From: CAKZNE01 sp964485405
GTDB taxonomy: Bacteria > Bacteroidota > Bacteroidia > Flavobacteriales > Schleiferiaceae
DNA: 64,000 nucleotides
Direction: 5' to 3'
Assembly (NCBI GenBank): GCA_964485405.1
Contig: CAZAJG010000009.1
Coordinates: 1 to 64,000, forward strand
The first letter of the stretch is position 1. Every line of letters starts with the position of its first letter. The notes under the pieces were generated by a model, which had not been told where the DNA came from, did no database searches, and saw nothing but the letters and a program-made list of their open reading frames with translations. The position numbers were made by a program, and so were the translations under genes. This document shows, piece after piece, positions 61,149-64,000 of the stretch.

Positions 61149-61173
61149 AAGGTAAACAGCACGAATATTTCTT

Positions 61174-63399
61174 ATGAAGGGTTTACTCAAATCTTTTACC
61201 TTAATCGTTTTAGTACTGACAGGAAGCTTAAGCAAGCTTATGGGACAGGTTACGGTCAACAATGCGGCTCCCTACAATGATCCAATTTGGTTAGTAAACA
61301 ATGTTCTGGTAGATAGCAACCAAGTAATTCTTCCAGCTTTCAATCCTCCGTTTTCCGGTATTGTACTGAATCAACCAACAAGTACTCAAATTGGTTATTT
61401 CGATGCTACAGGGACCAATTTTCCATTAAAGAGTGGAATAATATTGGCTACGGCCGGAATTGATGTTGCCAGACCTGGTGCATCATTTACTAACCCCAAT
61501 ACAGCCCGTCCCGATGCAGATTTGGATGGTGTTTTATCCTCTCTTGGATTAACAGCTCAAACGCTTTTTGATAAATCTGTCATTGAGTTTTCTTTTACTG
61601 CCGTATCTGATTCTATCAAGTTTGAATACGTATTTGCTTCTAATGAATATTCAAATTATACCTGCACCGGCTTCAATGATGTTTTTGGTTTCTTTCTCAC
61701 TGGTTCAGGAATTAATGGGGATCCAAATATGTCTACCGTTAATGTTGCTCGTATTCCAAACACTAATGTGCCCGTTGCCATTAACACAGTAAATGGAGGG
61801 GCTCCAACTGGAGGTGGGCAAGCAAGCAATTGCTTATCTGCAAATCCAAATTATGTGGCGCACAGCATTTATTTCAACAATAATCCAAGTTTAAATGCAG
61901 TAAACTTTAATGGATATACGCGAGTGTTTCAAGCAGAAGCTGAAGTAGTTTGTGGAAATACTTATCACATTAAACTTGCTATTACCGATGTGGTGGATGG
62001 GGCTTTAAATTCCGCAGTATTTTTAGGAGAAAACAGTTTTAAATCGCCCACTTACAAATTTACTCCCATACCTAATGCCAATAATAGTTTTGTAGATACA
62101 GCCTTGGTAGAAGGTTGCAGTGTAACCCCACTTATTCTAGAAAAGCAAGGAAGCTTTTTAGGAAAGGATGTAGCTACAACTATAAAAACGAGTGGAACGG
62201 CTATAGAGGGGGTGGATTATTTACAAATCACGGATAGTGTTTTTATGCCATCTGGTAAAAGGTTTGACACGATTTATATTCAAGGAATAAATGATGGATT
62301 AGTTGAGGGTGTTGAAACTATAATACTGGATTTTGAGCAAGTAATGACAGGCTGTAGTTTTAGTCTAAAAGGTTCTCATACACTTTACCTTAGAGATAAA
62401 ACACCGCTACAGGCTTCCATTGCAATAGGATCTGCAACCGATACGATTAAATGTCCAACAGATTCAATTCTGTTAACGGTTACAGCTTCCGGAGGTGACG
62501 GTGTCTCGTTTTTAGGTTGGCTAGATGATCCAACTCTTACTTCACCGAATAGGTATGTTTCACCTCCAAACAACACAACATATTACTTTTACTTTACGGA
62601 TGAATGTAATACCGATACGGTAATAGATAGTATTCAGATTTATACTTTATTGAATGATCCATTGGCACTGGCTGAACAAGAGTATGTTGTTTGTGATGGA
62701 GATCGAATTGTTCTAGAACCAGAAATAAGCGGAGGTAGCCCTCCGTATGTAATCAGTTGGTTTAATAACTCCAATCTTTCCACTGTGGAAGTACAGCCGA
62801 TATCAGATACAAATTGGATTGCATATTCGGTTACTGACTTTTGCGGGGTTCAGCTTTTTGACTCTATTCTAGTGGCCAGAGATACAGGTATTAAGCCAAA
62901 TTTTGAATCTGAAATTGATTTCGGTGACCCTTTAACGGTTAGCTTTTTATCAGACCCAGCATTAAGAATTTCTTATTTATGGGATTTTGGAGATGGAAAC
63001 ATATCTACAGATAAAGACCCTACACACACTTATGACGATCCTGGGCAGTATAATGTTACCCTAACGGTTTTAACGCCTGATAGTTGCATTAAACAAGTGA
63101 GTAGAGTAATAGAGGTTGAGGAAATTTATGAGTTGTATATCCCCAATGCTTTTACTCCAAATGGAGATAGTAAGAACGACTTTTTCACCATTCAAGGTAC
63201 GGGGATTGAGAATTATGAAATCATGATCTTCAATAGATGGGGTAAATTGGTTTTTCAGTCTAGTGATATTGAAAATGCTTGGGATGGCAGGTTCAACGGC
63301 ACTACAGTTCAATCAGGAGTATACTCCTATCGAATATCTGTAACCACGACTTTTGGCGGAAAGAGAGAGAGAAGAGGAACTCTTACTCTGTATAATTGA
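61174..63399 (+). CDS. T9SS-exported adhesin-like protein (choice-of-anchor L, PKD, gliding C-terminal domain)
   Basis: 741 residues: signal peptide (to about LMGQ), choice-of-anchor L domain (about 45-290, with FEYVFASNEYSNYTCTGFND), Ig-like modules, a PKD domain (about 595-645, YLWDFGDGNISTDKDPTHTY) and a gliding-motility type (type B) C-terminal sorting domain (about 650-741, YIPNAFTPNGDSKNDFF, FNRWGKLVF). It is secreted by T9SS to the cell surface or medium. It shows that a T9SS is expected in this genome alongside the T2SS-like operon. Confidence 0.95.
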   Translation: MKGLLKSFTLIVLVLTGSLSKLMGQVTVNNAAPYNDPIWLVNNVLVDSNQVILPAFNPPFSGIVLNQPTSTQIGYFDATGTNFPLKSGIILATAGIDVARPGASFTNPNTARPDADLDGVLSSLGLTAQTLFDKSVIEFSFTAVSDSIKFEYVFASNEYSNYTCTGFNDVFGFFLTGSGINGDPNMSTVNVARIPNTNVPVAINTVNGGAPTGGGQASNCLSANPNYVAHSIYFNNNPSLNAVNFNGYTRVFQAEAEVVCGNTYHIKLAITDVVDGALNSAVFLGENSFKSPTYKFTPIPNANNSFVDTALVEGCSVTPLILEKQGSFLGKDVATTIKTSGTAIEGVDYLQITDSVFMPSGKRFDTIYIQGINDGLVEGVETIILDFEQVMTGCSFSLKGSHTLYLRDKTPLQASIAIGSATDTIKCPTDSILLTVTASGGDGVSFLGWLDDPTLTSPNRYVSPPNNTTYYFYFTDECNTDTVIDSIQIYTLLNDPLALAEQEYVVCDGDRIVLEPEISGGSPPYVISWFNNSNLSTVEVQPISDTNWIAYSVTDFCGVQLFDSILVARDTGIKPNFESEIDFGDPLTVSFLSDPALRISYLWDFGDGNISTDKDPTHTYDDPGQYNVTLTVLTPDSCIKQVSRVIEVEEIYELYIPNAFTPNGDSKNDFFTIQGTGIENYEIMIFNRWGKLVFQSSDIENAWDGRFNGTTVQSGVYSYRISVTTTFGGKRERRGTLTLYN

Positions 63400-63496
63400 C
63401 AACCTCCGTTGTATAAAATTCTCGATTTAAGCATTTAAGTTTTCAAGGGTAATAGTAAATTGAAACCCTCGTTAACTATATGCACAATATTGATCG

Positions 63497-64000
63497 TTGA
63501 ACAAATATTATCAAATACTAGGTTTAAAAGAAAGCGCAAGTAAAGAGGAGATTAAAAAAGCTTATCGCAAGCTCGCGATGAAATATCACCCTGATGTTAA
63601 CCCAAGCGCAAAAGCAAAGTCTAAATTCCTTGAAATATTGGAGGCTTATGAGTACTTGACAGGGGTTCGTCAAGCGAGAAAAGGTAAAAAGGTGTCACCA
63701 GAAGATCTTCAAAAGATTAAAGATCTGATGAAGAAAGTGGCAAAAGAAAAAGCCAGGGAAAAGTATAGGGAAAGAGCAGAGCAACTTCGAAAACAAAAGG
63801 CAAAAGATCAATCTAACCAGTATTCTCAAGCAGTTTACATTTTAGCCGCCTTGGTTGTACTCTTTTTATCCCTTCGAACAGGTAGTAAATGGTATGGAAA
63901 TATGATTATCAATGACAAGCCATTGGTAACAACAGCTCAAGTAACTGGTATTGGTCAGAATCGCATGATTTATGTATTTAGGGTAGGAGATAGCCTTGTT
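63497..64000 (+). CDS. Membrane-anchored J-domain protein, cut by window edge
   Basis: 168 residues visible, open at the right edge. A J-domain (1-60) with the HPD motif (KYHPDVNPSA) is followed by a highly charged helix (about 65-112), a membrane helix (about 118-134) and the start of an extracytoplasmic region. It should stimulate a DnaK-type chaperone near the membrane. TTG 63497 is the only possible start because an in-frame stop lies 6 bases upstream. Confidence 0.85.
   Translation, partial: MNKYYQILGLKESASKEEIKKAYRKLAMKYHPDVNPSAKAKSKFLEILEAYEYLTGVRQARKGKKVSPEDLQKIKDLMKKVAKEKAREKYRERAEQLRKQKAKDQSNQYSQAVYILAALVVLFLSLRTGSKWYGNMIINDKPLVTTAQVTGIGQNRMIYVFRVGDSLV

Noticed and set aside
1..64000. 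tRNA, rRNA, insertion sequences, prophage or plasmid genes
   Set aside because: None was seen when reading the window; no transposase, integrase or phage structural motifs appear in any substantial frame. Short tRNAs could still be missed by eye.

Overview
The window is a chromosomal segment of a low-GC member of the Bacteroidota, most likely a marine Flavobacteriales-type bacterium. This rests on three things. Several protein types are typical of the phylum: a gliding/T9SS C-terminal sorting domain, DUF4293, DUF3667, a DUF6515-like protein, and a Rho factor with a long Asn/Arg-rich insert. Promoters match TAnnTTTG. GTG and TTG starts are frequent and Shine-Dalgarno sequences are not obvious. 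I see no rRNA, tRNA, CRISPR array, insertion sequence or prophage. There is one assembly gap (10 Ns) inside mdh.

Layout. 1-875 (minus): truncated secreted protein. 1.2-11.8 kb (plus): a tight, mostly overlapping 12-gene operon for a type II secretion / type IV pilus-like machine: major pseudopilin, prepilin peptidase, GspE, GspD secretin, GspL-, GspM- and GspC-like proteins, an extra fibronectin-like lipoprotein, three minor pseudopilins and GspF. 11.9-14 kb: conserved small protein, mdh, secreted Tyr/Asn-rich protein. 14.1-18 kb: propeller-type LytS sensor kinase with LytTR regulator, then a candidate small RNA. 18.2-20.8 kb: Crp/Fnr regulator followed by DUF2892, periplasmic rhodanese, a membrane fatty-acid hydroxylase/sterol desaturase and a small membrane protein, with two palindromic sites between regulator and operon. 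20.9-21.6 kb (minus): a subclass B1 metallo-beta-lactamase with all zinc ligands. 21.7-31.7 kb: rho, DUF4293, phosphoesterase, truA, ABC exporter, an MbnH/MbnP-type pair with a small Cys-motif protein, SPFH protein, HExxH protein, dps. 31.8-36.3 kb (minus): UDG-family protein, then an envelope-polysaccharide type group (Gfo/Idh, lipoprotein, sugar-phosphate transferase, YkgJ). 36.5-45.8 kb: pcm, small secreted proteins, lpdA, OmpA-like protein, DinB-like protein, membrane patatin, fasciclin lipoprotein, ABC ATPase. 45.8-49 kb (minus): thrS-infC-rpmI-rplT. 49.4-60.1 kb: menaquinone genes (hotdog thioesterase, menF, menD, menA, menC, and menE beyond a TonB receptor), with a pair of bPH2 proteins between menD and menA and no menB. 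60.2-64 kb: DUF3667 protein, T9SS-exported adhesin-like protein, truncated membrane J-protein.

How parts fit together. The secretion operon contains nearly every core part of a T2SS, so it is probably one machine with one transcript. A T2SS-like machine is not a standard feature of this phylum, which mainly uses T9SS, so this is the most interesting locus here. The men genes supply the respiratory quinone. thrS-infC-rpmI-rplT is a classical translation operon in which infC again appears to use a non-canonical start codon. Functional calls come from motif reading only; no database search was run.
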